From positions 186,001 to 250,000 of the forward strand of contig NZ_VFUZ01000007.1 of the NCBI RefSeq assembly GCF_006658505.1: a stretch of 64,000 nucleotides of DNA, written 5' to 3'. The position numbers were made by a program, and so were the translations under genes. Of this stretch, positions 1 through 8,521 are shown in pieces (the stretch's first letter is position 1; each line of letters starts with the position of its first letter). The DNA is from Mesorhizobium sp. B2-4-15. GTDB taxonomy: Bacteria; Pseudomonadota; Alphaproteobacteria; Rhizobiales; Rhizobiaceae. The notes beneath the pieces were generated by a model that was given only the letters and a program-made list of their open reading frames with translations, had not been told where the DNA came from and made no database searches.

Positions 1-37
1 GCAAATAGCGTGGAGTTATCGGGGGTTGGATATTACT

Positions 38-313
38 TCAGGCTGAAAGAACTGGTGTCGCTTCGGCGGTCGTGCCAGCCGAAAGTTCTCTCTGTACCGC
101 AAGGAAAAACCTGCGTACTTCGTCACTGGCTGCCGCCCTGTCCCTGCCGGATCCAATGACAAGATCAAGCAACTCGACCGCTTTTGCCTTCCAGAAGGAG
201 GTGGCGGTCTCGCCGTGCAGATTGCCGAGATTGGCTGCAACTTCTTTGACCAAGAATAGCTGACGGTCGATCGGGAACGCACGGACTTTTTCTGGGGACA
301 TCTTCCGAACCAT
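38..313 (-). CDS. DUF6074-like small rhizobial protein
   Basis: Small soluble protein of about 91 residues, function unknown. The pattern FPIDRQ near the N-terminus, a central A..FWKAKAVELL segment and a C-terminal VRRFFLAVQREL segment fit my recollection of DUF6074, a family of short proteins found mostly in rhizobia. The start is uncertain: ATG codons at 313 and 301 are both possible and neither has a good ribosome binding site. A TTG further upstream at 352 would add 13 residues. It stands alone, followed by another small rhizobial gene on the same strand. The family call rests on pattern only. Confidence 0.55.
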   Translation of the reverse strand: MVRKMSPEKVRAFPIDRQLFLVKEVAANLGNLHGETATSFWKAKAVELLDLVIGSGRDRAAASDEVRRFFLAVQRELSAGTTAEATPVLSA

Positions 314-469
314 GAGACTGACGCAACGAATCAACCATTGCTGAACAAGCAATGGCCTAGCCGCGAAGGTGGAAACGGAAGCTTAACGCCGCTATCGAGA
401 CGATCCGGTCGCCGGATCGTCATGTGCAATCAAGTCGAGCTGGTTTGATCGGGATAGACGGAGCGGCCC

Positions 470-766
470 TCAGGCCTGCAGCACCCTGGCCTCACCGCCA
501 CGCTTGCGCGGCGCCATCATGTCGCTGGCCATCAGTCCGGTGACACGGCAGAACGCCATGAATGCCCGGCAGGCATCCTCGGTCTTGACTACATCCACCG
601 TTGCGCCGAAGCAGGCATTGAAAGCCTTTTGATAAACCGGTCCCTGCCGGCGTGCCGGCCAGTCCTGGAGAAAATCGAGCGCCTGCTCGACGCTGTAGAT
701 CTCCTCGACGGGCAAGCCGGACCCTGGCGCGATCCGCACCGGCACCTCGAATTGCAATCTATCCAT
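470..766 (-). CDS. DUF982 domain-containing protein
   Basis: Small protein of 98 residues that reads as DUF982, a family confined largely to rhizobia and often present in many copies per genome; function unknown. Visible family features are the opening FEVPVRI, the PVEEIYSVEQALDFL segment, and a central W followed by a helical half. I chose the ATG at 766 over the longer open frame because GGAG lies 6 nt upstream and the family begins at this point. The neighbours are other short unlinked minus-strand genes, so context gives no job. Confidence 0.75.
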   Translation of the reverse strand: MDRLQFEVPVRIAPGSGLPVEEIYSVEQALDFLQDWPARRQGPVYQKAFNACFGATVDVVKTEDACRAFMAFCRVTGLMASDMMAPRKRGGEARVLQA

Positions 767-948
767 CCGACATCTCCAGAACCGGCGTCGCCCCAGCAAC
801 GCCGTTCGTCGTCAAAAGTTGCTTGGTCTGACGTGCCATGCAAATGTGTCGTCACTGCGGAAGCGGTCGTTGTTGCCGCAACGGGCCGAGGAAAACCTAC
901 CGGCGCCGAGCGGCCCGGCAGGTCCCCCCATACATCCCGGCAGCGTGA

Positions 949-1185
949 TCATTGGTTGGCCGGGTCGGTCTCCGCGTCGAAGGCCATGCGCACCACGGTC
1001 AGCAGAACATAGGCCGACGGCAACGCGAATAGGACGCCAAGGACAAGCGCTCCGGCTCCGGACAAATAGAGCGTCTCGGCGATCGCCCAATAAGCGGTTC
1101 CGATGCAAATGAGCGCCTGGACGGAGAGGAATGAGGCGGCCGAAGCCGCTCGCGACAGGCTTTTGAATGTCTTGATCCGTTGCAT
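949..1185 (-). CDS. small two-helix membrane protein
   Basis: Protein of 78 residues with two predicted membrane helices, roughly residues 15-38 and 42-66, and short charged ends (KTFKSLSRAAS before, FDAETDPANQ after). I do not recognise the family. Coding is supported by hydrophobic segments of proper length and by a compact frame with little left over. The ribosome binding site is weak. It may be a small inner-membrane protein of the type common in rhizobial genomes, but this is inference. Confidence 0.5.
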   Translation of the reverse strand: MQRIKTFKSLSRAASAASFLSVQALICIGTAYWAIAETLYLSGAGALVLGVLFALPSAYVLLTVVRMAFDAETDPANQ

Positions 1186-1299
1186 TGAATTGATCCGGAA
1201 ATGACGCGTCGCGCCACCAATGCGCGGCTGACGGCCGCCGCACGGGTCGCGACGCGAATGGCATGGGAAATGATGGTGAAACCTGCGGTCCTGGACCGC

Positions 1300-1716
1300 T
1301 CAGGCCCGCGTGGACGGCGGCGCGCGCGGCTGGTTGCTGCGTACGCTGGGCGCGCCGATCGCCCCATGGTCGGCAATAAATACGGCAGGTAACGTCGGAT
1401 CGAACCGAAGGAAGACAGCTTGCGGCGCCGGCAGGGCCGGATGGCCGCTGGCGAATTTGGCCAGCACTGGCCGGGCGCCGCGAACCTCCAGCGCCTGCGC
1501 CTTGTTGGTGACACGCGGCAGTGCCGCCAACTCGCCCGACCGTTCCAGACCAACGCTGACGCCGCCCTGTGCAGGGTCCGCGAAGGTTGGCACATCAGGC
1601 CGGCCGAGACACAGCATCGCCAGCAGCACCAGGCCCATCAGACATGAGCAGGCTGCCGTCAGCGGCGCTTCAAGCGATCTGGCGCACTTGCGTGAGGGAG
1701 GCGATCTCCAAAACAT
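1300..1716 (-). CDS. hypothetical exported or membrane-anchored protein
   Basis: Open frame of 138 residues from the ATG at 1716, preceded by a modest AGGGCGGG. Residues about 18-38 are hydrophobic with small residues and cysteines and could be a signal sequence or anchor. The rest is Pro- and Ala-rich with no known domain. A later start just before the hydrophobic stretch is possible. It is divergent from map, whose start lies 199 bases away. I do not recognise the product, and the frame could be a chance open frame in GC-rich DNA. Confidence 0.38.
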   Translation of the reverse strand: MFWRSPPSRKCARSLEAPLTAACSCLMGLVLLAMLCLGRPDVPTFADPAQGGVSVGLERSGELAALPRVTNKAQALEVRGARPVLAKFASGHPALPAPQAVFLRFDPTLPAVFIADHGAIGAPSVRSNQPRAPPSTRA

Positions 1717-1915
1717 AACCCGCCCTAACGCACGATGGGCGGAAAAGAAAGCAAACCGTGCAAAACCGACCAGAGATGACCCCGACCAGACCAATATCCC
1801 GCCCACTCGGGCGGTATCAGACAGTTCTTCCTTGAACCTTTTGCCCCCAAGTGCCAAATCTGGGGGGATCTTCACGCCAGCACTCCTGCAGCGCCCCACC
1901 TTCTACACGGACAAA

Positions 1916-2743
1916 ATGGTCACCTATCTCGACGCCGCCACGGCACCGCTCAGAAATACCGGCCAGATCCGCCTTTATGGCGAGGAAGGGTTTGCCGGCA
2001 TGCGCAAGGCATGCGACCTCACCGCGCGCTGCCTGGACGAACTGGTGCCTATGGTCGCTCCCGGCGTCACGACCGATACCATCGACCGTTTCGTCTTCGA
2101 ATTCGGCATGGACCATGGCGCGCTGCCGGCGACGCTCAATTATCGCGGCTATACGAAATCGTCCTGCACCTCGATCAACCATGTCGTCTGCCATGGCATT
2201 CCAGACAACAAGCCGTTGAAGGATGGCGACATCGTCAACATCGACGTCACCTACATCCTCGATGGCTGGCACGGCGACTCCTCGCGCATGTATCCCGTCG
2301 GCACCATCAAGCGCGCCGCGGAACGCCTGCTCGAGGTCACGCATGAATGCCTGATGCGCGGCATTGCCGCGGTCAGGCCGGGTGCCCGCACCGGCGCCAT
2401 CGGCGCCGCCATTCAGACCTATGCCGAGGCGGAACGCTGCTCGGTGGTGCGCGACTTCTGCGGCCATGGCGTCGGCCAGCTGTTCCATGATGCGCCCAAC
2501 ATCCTGCACTATGGCAACGCCAGTGAAGGCGTGGAAATGCGGCCCGGCATGATCTTCACCATCGAGCCGATGATCAACCTGGGCCGGCCGCATGTGAAGG
2601 TCCTGTCGGATGGCTGGACGGCGGTGACGCGTGATCGCTCGCTGTCGGCACAGTATGAGCACACGATCGGCGTGACCGACGCGGGCTGCGAGATTTTCAC
2701 GCTCTCGCCCGCAAAACTCGACCGCCCCGGCCTGCCGGCCTGA
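1916..2743 (+). CDS. map: type I methionine aminopeptidase
   Basis: Removes the initiator methionine from nascent proteins in the cytoplasm. At 275 residues it has the usual length. The pita-bread metal site is complete: Asp110 (NIDVT), Asp121 (GDSSRMY), His184 (GHGVGQ), Glu217 (TIEPM) and Glu248 (QYEHT), with the conserved catalytic His93. The start at 1916 (MVTYLDAA) matches the alphaproteobacterial family. The open frame continues upstream but that part is not conserved-looking. The ribosome binding site is poor. radC follows 44 bp downstream on the same strand and may be co-transcribed. Confidence 0.96.
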   Translation: MVTYLDAATAPLRNTGQIRLYGEEGFAGMRKACDLTARCLDELVPMVAPGVTTDTIDRFVFEFGMDHGALPATLNYRGYTKSSCTSINHVVCHGIPDNKPLKDGDIVNIDVTYILDGWHGDSSRMYPVGTIKRAAERLLEVTHECLMRGIAAVRPGARTGAIGAAIQTYAEAERCSVVRDFCGHGVGQLFHDAPNILHYGNASEGVEMRPGMIFTIEPMINLGRPHVKVLSDGWTAVTRDRSLSAQYEHTIGVTDAGCEIFTLSPAKLDRPGLPA

Positions 2744-2787
2744 TATTTTGACACGTCGGGCGACTGTTTTGCTCGATTGATTGCCGG

Positions 2788-3561
2788 ATGCGGGGGCGCA
2801 TGGGGAAAGTCAGCGACGACGACGAGCGGAGTTTCTTCTCCGAGGTGCCGGTACCACCCGTGGCGAAAGCCAGGTCGGTATCCGAGGAGAAACCACACTA
2901 TCTCGGCCATCGCGACCGCCTGCGCGAGCGCTTTGCCTCGGCGGGTCCGGATGCCCTGCCCGACTATGAACTCCTGGAACTCCTGCTCTTCCGCCTGATC
3001 CCGCGCGCCGACACCAAGCCGACCGCCAAGGCGCTGCTGGCGCGCTTCGGCACTTTGGCCGAGGTGCTTGGCGCGCCCGTCAACCTGTTGCAGGAGGTCA
3101 AGGGTGTCGGCCCGGCGGTGGCGTTCGACCTGAAGGTCGTCGCGGCGACAGCGCAGCGCATGGCGCGCGGCGAAGTCCATGGCCGCGAAGTCCTGTCGTC
3201 ATGGACGCAGTTGCTCGCCTACTGTCGCTCGGCCATGGCGTTCGAGGCACGCGAACAGTTCCGCATCCTGTTCCTCGACAAGAAGAACGCGCTGATCGCC
3301 GACGAAGTGCAGGAGACCGGCACTGTCGACCACACACCCGTCTATCCCAGAGAAGTGGTCAAGCGGGCGCTCGAACTGTCGGCGACCGCGATCATCCTGA
3401 TCCACAATCATCCCTCCGGCGACCCGACGCCATCACGCGCCGATATCGAGATGACAAAGGAGATCATCGACGCGGCCAAGCGGCTGGGCATCGCCGTGCA
3501 CGACCACATCATCATCGGGCGAAAAGGCCATTCCAGCATGAAGGGCCTGCTGCTGATCTAG
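2788..3561 (+). CDS. radC: RadC family JAMM-domain protein
   Basis: RadC/YeeS-type protein of 257 residues. Residues 35-130 carry the helix-hairpin-helix-like segment including VKGVGP, and residues 135-257 the MPN/JAMM fold. The zinc motif is intact: His206-x-His208-x7-Ser216-x2-Asp219. Despite the old name, a DNA-repair role is not established for the family. It lies directly after map. The start at 2788 (MRGRMGK) could instead be the in-frame ATG four codons later. A decayed copy of the last ~120 bp of this gene lies 1.4 kb downstream. Confidence 0.95.
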   Translation: MRGRMGKVSDDDERSFFSEVPVPPVAKARSVSEEKPHYLGHRDRLRERFASAGPDALPDYELLELLLFRLIPRADTKPTAKALLARFGTLAEVLGAPVNLLQEVKGVGPAVAFDLKVVAATAQRMARGEVHGREVLSSWTQLLAYCRSAMAFEAREQFRILFLDKKNALIADEVQETGTVDHTPVYPREVVKRALELSATAIILIHNHPSGDPTPSRADIEMTKEIIDAAKRLGIAVHDHIIIGRKGHSSMKGLLLI

Positions 3562-3878
3562 CGCATGTGGCTCGCATGGCGCGTCGTACCGTGGCCAGGC
3601 TTTCAACAATTCAGCGTGCTTCCCACAAACCAGCCCACACTTCTGCCTTACCGCTGGGTTGATGCCTAGGACCATCGTCCGGCCAGTATGGGACTTCAGT
3701 ACAGTAGTAGTTTTACTGCGCCAATTTTGAAGTAATATCAGGAGGTTACGGCGCCTTCTGGATCCGGCCAAGGGATTAGGGACACATTTAGCCAAAGTTT
3801 ATTCTGTACTTTTAGCGATTTCTCATAAGAGGCTGTTTTAGCGGTTGGGCGGAGTGGCGATTCCCGAGGAGAGACACC
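3562..3878 (+). other. gene-free spacer after radC
   Basis: No convincing gene in these 317 bases. The last ~130 bases are AT-richer than the surroundings, as expected for a promoter of the Gly-rich gene that follows, and GAGGAGAGACACC precedes its ATG. I could not identify a clear -35/-10 pair or a strong terminator for radC. Confidence 0.4.
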
Positions 3879-4649
3879 ATGACAAGCCGAAAAACTCTGT
3901 TCGCGGTACTTGCCGCATTGGCGCTTCTTGCGTCCCCGGCGCTCGCCGGCAACGGGCACGGCAATGGCGGTGGCAATGCCGGCGGCAACGGCGGCGGCCA
4001 AGGCAACGGCGGCGGCAAGGGTAATGGCAATGGCAACAGTGGCGCTTCGCATGGCAAGTCTGCGTCGGCTCCAGGGCATGCGGCCAAGACGGAAACGGAC
4101 ACAACGACCGACACCACGGTCGATACGACTCAGGTCGCGTCCGTGCCCAACGACAAGAACATCCATGCCAAGCTCGGCCGGCTGAACTCGCTGCAGCGCA
4201 ATATCAACGCTTACATGAATTCCAGGAGCAAGAAGTTCGCTGCCATTCAGGCGTATGTGACACAGTCCGCGAAAGCCAAGGTCGCCCAGGCCGCGGCTGA
4301 CGCGGCGGCCGCGACAGCGGCCACCGCCCAGGCCCAACTGGATACTCTGAACGCGCAGCTGACCGCGCTGCAGGCGGATTCGTCAGCCACGACTGCCCAG
4401 ATCCAGGCTGTGAAAGACCAGATCACCGCGCAGCAGGCCATTGTCGACACGGACAATGCGGCGGCGGCCCAGGCCCAGGCGGCAGCCACCGCGGCGGCCG
4501 TCGGCACCGATCAGGCATCGCTCGACGCAGCGCTGGCGGGTATGGCCAACAAGCCCGTCGATGCCCAGGTCACTGCCTGGGCCCAGGGTGTCCTTGCCGG
4601 CAAGATCGATCAGGCGGCCGCCACGATCCAAGCGGGGACAGGCCCGTAG
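3879..4649 (+). CDS. secreted Gly/Asn-rich protein with coiled-coil domain
   Basis: Protein of 256 residues with a clear Sec signal peptide (hydrophobic core at residues 7-20, cleavage after ALA at 23). Residues 24-65 are Gly-, Asn- and His-rich low-complexity sequence, then comes a Thr/Asp-rich linker. The C-terminal half (about 95-256) is Ala/Gln-rich with heptad-like spacing, suggesting a coiled coil. An LDTLNAQLTALQADS stretch is typical. The strong ribosome site GAGGAGA fixes the start. Family and function are not recognised; an envelope or surface role is inference. It sits between radC and a radC fragment, then a hairpin terminator, so it may be an accessory insertion. Confidence 0.8.
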   Translation: MTSRKTLFAVLAALALLASPALAGNGHGNGGGNAGGNGGGQGNGGGKGNGNGNSGASHGKSASAPGHAAKTETDTTTDTTVDTTQVASVPNDKNIHAKLGRLNSLQRNINAYMNSRSKKFAAIQAYVTQSAKAKVAQAAADAAAATAATAQAQLDTLNAQLTALQADSSATTAQIQAVKDQITAQQAIVDTDNAAAAQAQAAATAAAVGTDQASLDAALAGMANKPVDAQVTAWAQGVLAGKIDQAAATIQAGTGP

Positions 4650-4688
4650 CGCATTGCGGCCGAAGCGGCGATAGTCAGCCAAGAACAC

Positions 4689-4712
4689 ATGCCGCCGGCC
4701 CCCCGGCGGCAT
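4689..4712 (+). terminator. intrinsic-terminator-like hairpin
   Basis: Perfect 10-bp stem (ATGCCGCCGG paired with CCGGCGGCAT) with a CCCC loop, 40 bp after the stop of the Gly-rich secreted protein gene. Only a short T-rich tract follows (TTGCCATTT), so it may need help from Rho. Confidence 0.6.
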
Positions 4713-4870
4713 TGCCATTTCTGGCCCTTGGGAAGAAAACTGGCCAAAGAAACCAGTCTGCCGCTATCCCGCGCACCTGTCCCGCCGGACATCTTCCCAC
4801 GAAATCGGAGATAGGCGGCTTTTCCGTCAACGCATGCGCGAAAACCGTCGCCAGCCCTGTGGTTGAAGAT

Positions 4871-4991
4871 GCCGATATCGAGATGACCAAGGAGATTGTC
4901 GATCCGGCCAAGCGGCAAGGCATTGCCGCATGACCATCATCGTTGGGTGGAGAAACGCCATTCCATGATAAAGGACCTGGTGCCGACCTGG
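4871..4991 (+). pseudogene. decayed duplicate of the 3' end of radC
   Basis: The bases align with the last ~120 bp of the intact radC (3439-3561). The translation [19 protein letters not shown] matches RadC residues 218-236 almost residue for residue. After a small deletion the frame is broken, but the HSSMKGLL region is still recognisable at the DNA level (CGCCATTCCA, then AAGGACCTG). No upstream RadC coding sequence remains beside it. It lies in direct orientation 1.4 kb from the parent gene. It is either the relic of a second radC or one half of a duplication flanking the inserted Gly-rich gene. Confidence 0.85.
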
Positions 4992-5135
4992 GGAATGGCC
5001 CGCCTCGAAGCGCAAAAGCTGCATTTTTTCCCGTCAAGATAGTCGGCGCTGGAATTGCGACCCCAAATCGAGCTATGATGCAGCTGGTATTTTTCGGGAC
5101 GGCTTCGCGCCCCTGGAATGCCGGAGGGACGGGAC

Positions 5136-6017
5136 ATGGCCGTAGCGCTTGTACTCGTTTTGATTGTAGTGGGCTCAGTGTCGTTTCACCTCCTGAGCCC
5201 ATGGTGGTGGACGCCGATTGCCTCGAACTGGGACTATATCGACAACACCATCATCATCACCTTCTGGATCACCGGCGTCGTCTTCGCCGCCGTGGTTCTA
5301 TTCATGGCCTATTGCGTCTTCCGCTTCCGTCATCGGGAAGGCAACCGAGCTGCCTACGAACCGGAAAACAAGCGGCTCGAATCGTGGCTGACGATCGTCA
5401 CCGCAGTTGGGGTCACGACGTTGCTGGTTCCCGGCCTGTTCGTCTGGAGCCGGTTTGTTACCGTTCCAAGCGACGCGACCGAGGTCGAGGTCATTGGCCA
5501 GCAATGGCAATGGAGTTTCCGCCTGCCCGGCAAGGATGGCAAGCTCGGCACGTCGGACACACGCGACGTCAGTGCCGACAATCCGCTGGGGATCATCCCC
5601 GGCGATCCCAATGGTCAGGACGATGTCGTGGTCGAAGCCGCTGACCTGCATTTGCAGGTCGGCAAACCGGTCAAGATGCTGCTTCGCTCCATTGATGTGC
5701 TGCACGATTTCTTCGTGCCGGAATTCCGCGCCAAGATGGACATGGTCCCGGGCTCGGTCACCTATTTCTGGTTCACCCCGACCAAGACCGGAACCTTTCA
5801 GGTCCTTTGCGCCGAACTTTGCGGCCAAGGGCATCCTTTGATGCATGGTGTGGTCGTCGTCGACACGCAACAAGACTACCTGGCCTGGATTGGTCAGCAG
5901 CAGACTTTCGCGCAGCTGTCGGCACCCCAGAAAACGGGCTCGGCGGACCAGGCATCGGGCACGATGGCGTCAGGTTTGAACGTTGCAGCAAAGCTCGAAA
6001 CGGTCGGGTCTCGCTGA
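5136..6017 (+). CDS. coxM: cytochrome c oxidase subunit II (CoxM type)
   Basis: Subunit II accepts electrons from cytochrome c through the binuclear CuA centre on the periplasmic side. The 293-residue protein has two membrane helices (about 4-22 and 40-62), a Trp-rich electron-entry motif (QQWQWSF), and a complete CuA site: His190, Cys225, Glu227, Cys229, His233, Met236 (CAELCGQGHPLM). The CuA site rules out a quinol oxidase. There is no fused cytochrome c domain; the last ~50 residues are low complexity. The ATG at 5136 has GGAGGG 7 nt upstream and is preferred over the ATG at 5118. First gene of a cluster matching Bradyrhizobium coxMNOP. Confidence 0.92.
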   Translation: MAVALVLVLIVVGSVSFHLLSPWWWTPIASNWDYIDNTIIITFWITGVVFAAVVLFMAYCVFRFRHREGNRAAYEPENKRLESWLTIVTAVGVTTLLVPGLFVWSRFVTVPSDATEVEVIGQQWQWSFRLPGKDGKLGTSDTRDVSADNPLGIIPGDPNGQDDVVVEAADLHLQVGKPVKMLLRSIDVLHDFFVPEFRAKMDMVPGSVTYFWFTPTKTGTFQVLCAELCGQGHPLMHGVVVVDTQQDYLAWIGQQQTFAQLSAPQKTGSADQASGTMASGLNVAAKLETVGSR

Positions 6018-6037
6018 AAAGAACACGGAGCGTTCCC

Positions 6038-7807
6038 ATGGTCGACATCACGCCTGCAGATGGAATCCCACCGGCCGAAGTCGCGGAAGTGGAACTCTAC
6101 CATCCTCACAGCTGGTGGACAAAATACATCTTCTCGCAGGACGCAAAGGTGATAGCCGTCCAGTATTCGGCGACAGCAACGGGAATCGGCCTGGTCGCCC
6201 TGGTGCTATCCTGGCTGATGCGGCTGCAACTCGGCTTCCCCGGTACGTTCAACTTCATCACCCCGGAAGCCTATTACCAGTTCATCACCATGCATGGCAT
6301 GATCATGGTGATCTACCTGCTCACCGCCCTCTTCCTTGGCGGCTTTGGCAACTATCTGATCCCATTGATGGTCGGCGCGCGCGACATGGTCTTTCCCTAT
6401 GTCAACATGCTGAGCTACTGGATCTACCTGCTCGCCGTGCTGGTCCTGGTGTCGAGCTTCTTTGCGCCCGGCGGACCGACTGGGGCCGGCTGGACGCTCT
6501 ACCCGCCGCAGGCCATTATGAGCGGCACACCAGGCGGCCAGGACTGGGGCATCATCCTGATGCTCTCCTCGCTGATCCTGTTCATCATCGGCTTCACGAT
6601 GGGCGGCCTGAACTATGTGGTGACCGTGCTGCAGGGCCGCACGCGCGGCATGACAATGATGCGCCTGCCGCTGACCGTCTGGGGCATCTTCACTGCGACC
6701 GTCATGGCGCTGCTCGCCTTTCCGGCGCTGTTCGTTGCCAGCGTGATGATGCTGCTTGACCGGGTCCTGGGCACCAGCTTCTTCATGCCGGCAATCTCCG
6801 AGCTGGGCCAGCAACTGGCGCACAATGGCGGCAGCCCGATCCTGTTCCAGCACCTATTCTGGTTCTTCGGCCATCCCGAGGTCTATATCGTGGCGCTGCC
6901 GGCCTTTGGCATCGTGTCCGACCTGATCAGCACCCATGCCCGCAAGAACATCTTCGGCTACCGGATGATGGTCTGGGCCATCGTCGGCATCGGCGCGCTG
7001 AGCTTCGTGGTCTGGGCGCACCATATGTATGTCAGCGGCATGCACCCCTATTTTGGCTTCTTCTTTGCCACCACGACGCTGATCATCGCCATTCCAACCG
7101 CCATCAAGGTCTACAATTGGGTACTGACCCTGTGGCGCGGCGACATCCATCTCACCATACCTATGCTCTTTGCCCTGGCCTTCATCGTCACCTTTGTCAA
7201 CGGCGGGCTGACCGGGTTGTTTCTCGGCAATGTCGTCGTCGATGTTCCGCTGTCCGACACGATGTTCGTCGTCGCCCATTTCCACATGGTCATGGGTGTC
7301 GCCCCGATTCTCGTGGTTTTTGGCGCGATCTACCATTGGTACCCGAAGGTCACCGGCCGGATGCTCGACGAGACGTTGGGCCGGTTCCATTTCTGGGTCA
7401 CGTTCCTCGGTGCCTACCTGATTTTCTTCCCCATGCACTACCTCGGCCTGATGGGCGTGCCGCGGCGCTATGCCGAACTGACCGACATGACCATCATGAC
7501 GGAGTCGGCCCGCCACCTGAACTCGTTCATCAGCATCATGGCGTTCATCGTCGGCTTTGCCCAGATGGTGTTCCTGTTCAACCTGATCTGGAGCATCCGC
7601 CACGGCCGCGAGGCCGGCGGCAATCCGTGGCGGGCTACGACCCTCGAATGGCAGACGCCGCAAACACCGCCGGCCCACGGCAATTTCGGCAAGAACCTGC
7701 CGATCGTCTATCGCTGGGCCTATGATTACAGCGTGCCGGGCGCCAAGGAGGATTTCATCCCGCAGAACATGCCGGGCTCCTTCGGCCCATCGAGGGAGCC
7801 GACATGA
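6038..7807 (+). CDS. coxN: cytochrome c oxidase subunit I (CoxN type)
   Basis: Catalytic subunit of a heme-copper oxidase (O2 reduction coupled to proton pumping), 589 residues, about 12 membrane helices. Visible residues are heme a ligands His86 (TMHGM) and His416, high-spin heme ligand His414 (AHFHM), CuB ligands His279, His328 and His329, and the cross-link tyrosine Tyr283 in GHPEVY. Proton-channel residues are present too: Glu281 and Asp116 for the D channel and Lys357 for the K channel, so it is an A1-type enzyme. Start 6038 has CGGAG upstream, 20 bp after coxM. It overlaps coxO by 4 bp (ATGA). Confidence 0.95.
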   Translation: MVDITPADGIPPAEVAEVELYHPHSWWTKYIFSQDAKVIAVQYSATATGIGLVALVLSWLMRLQLGFPGTFNFITPEAYYQFITMHGMIMVIYLLTALFLGGFGNYLIPLMVGARDMVFPYVNMLSYWIYLLAVLVLVSSFFAPGGPTGAGWTLYPPQAIMSGTPGGQDWGIILMLSSLILFIIGFTMGGLNYVVTVLQGRTRGMTMMRLPLTVWGIFTATVMALLAFPALFVASVMMLLDRVLGTSFFMPAISELGQQLAHNGGSPILFQHLFWFFGHPEVYIVALPAFGIVSDLISTHARKNIFGYRMMVWAIVGIGALSFVVWAHHMYVSGMHPYFGFFFATTTLIIAIPTAIKVYNWVLTLWRGDIHLTIPMLFALAFIVTFVNGGLTGLFLGNVVVDVPLSDTMFVVAHFHMVMGVAPILVVFGAIYHWYPKVTGRMLDETLGRFHFWVTFLGAYLIFFPMHYLGLMGVPRRYAELTDMTIMTESARHLNSFISIMAFIVGFAQMVFLFNLIWSIRHGREAGGNPWRATTLEWQTPQTPPAHGNFGKNLPIVYRWAYDYSVPGAKEDFIPQNMPGSFGPSREPT

Positions 7808-8508
7808 GCGTCATCATAGTCTTCCTGTTCGTCGTCGCCGGCTTTGCCGGATGGTGGCTTTCACATCAGGGGCTGATGTCGAAGCCATGGCTCGAGCAAG
7901 GTCTGGCCGGAGATGTTGTCGCCCTCAACCGGTCAACGCTGCCAACCGCCAAGATCGGCCTCGGCGTCTTTCTCGCCGTCGTCGGCTGCCTTTTCGCGCT
8001 CTTTACCAGCGCCTATTTCATGCGGATGGCGGTGCCGGACTGGCAGCCGCTGCCGCTGCCGCGGCTGCTCTGGCTCAACACCGGCGTGCTGGTCCTGAGC
8101 AGCATAGCCCTGCAATGCACCTCGGTCGCGGCGCGCAGGGGCCAGATCGACACGGTCAGGCTCGGCCTTGCCACGGCCGGACTCACCGCGCTCGCCTTCC
8201 TGATCGGACAGCTCATGGCATGGCGGCAGCTGACCGCCGACGGCTATCTTCTGGCCTCCAATCCGGCCAACAGTTTCTTCTACCTGATAACCGGCATTCA
8301 TGGCCTGCACATATTGGGAGGGCTGGTGGGTCTGGGCAGAACCACCACCAGCGCCTGGACTGGAGCGCGGCCGGAGCGGGTTCGCCTCGGCGTCGAGCTG
8401 TGCGCCATGTACTGGCATTTCCTGCTTTTCGTCTGGCTTGCCATCTTCGCCCTGCTGGCCGGCTGGGCCGCGACGTTCGTCGACATTTGCCGGCTGTTGC
8501 TGACCTAA
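7804..8508 (+). CDS. coxO: cytochrome c oxidase subunit III, first copy (CoxO type)
   Basis: Membrane protein of 234 residues with about five helices and the COX3 C-terminal pattern (FFYLITGIHGLHILGG, then MYWHFLLFVWLAIF). Subunit III stabilises the oxidase core and helps proton supply. It overlaps coxN by 4 bp, which implies translational coupling. It is the more divergent of two adjacent subunit III genes, exactly the arrangement described for coxO and coxP in Bradyrhizobium. Assignment to CoxO by order is inference. Confidence 0.87.
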   Translation: MSVIIVFLFVVAGFAGWWLSHQGLMSKPWLEQGLAGDVVALNRSTLPTAKIGLGVFLAVVGCLFALFTSAYFMRMAVPDWQPLPLPRLLWLNTGVLVLSSIALQCTSVAARRGQIDTVRLGLATAGLTALAFLIGQLMAWRQLTADGYLLASNPANSFFYLITGIHGLHILGGLVGLGRTTTSAWTGARPERVRLGVELCAMYWHFLLFVWLAIFALLAGWAATFVDICRLLLT

Positions 8509-8521
8509 GGGGATCAAGCGC

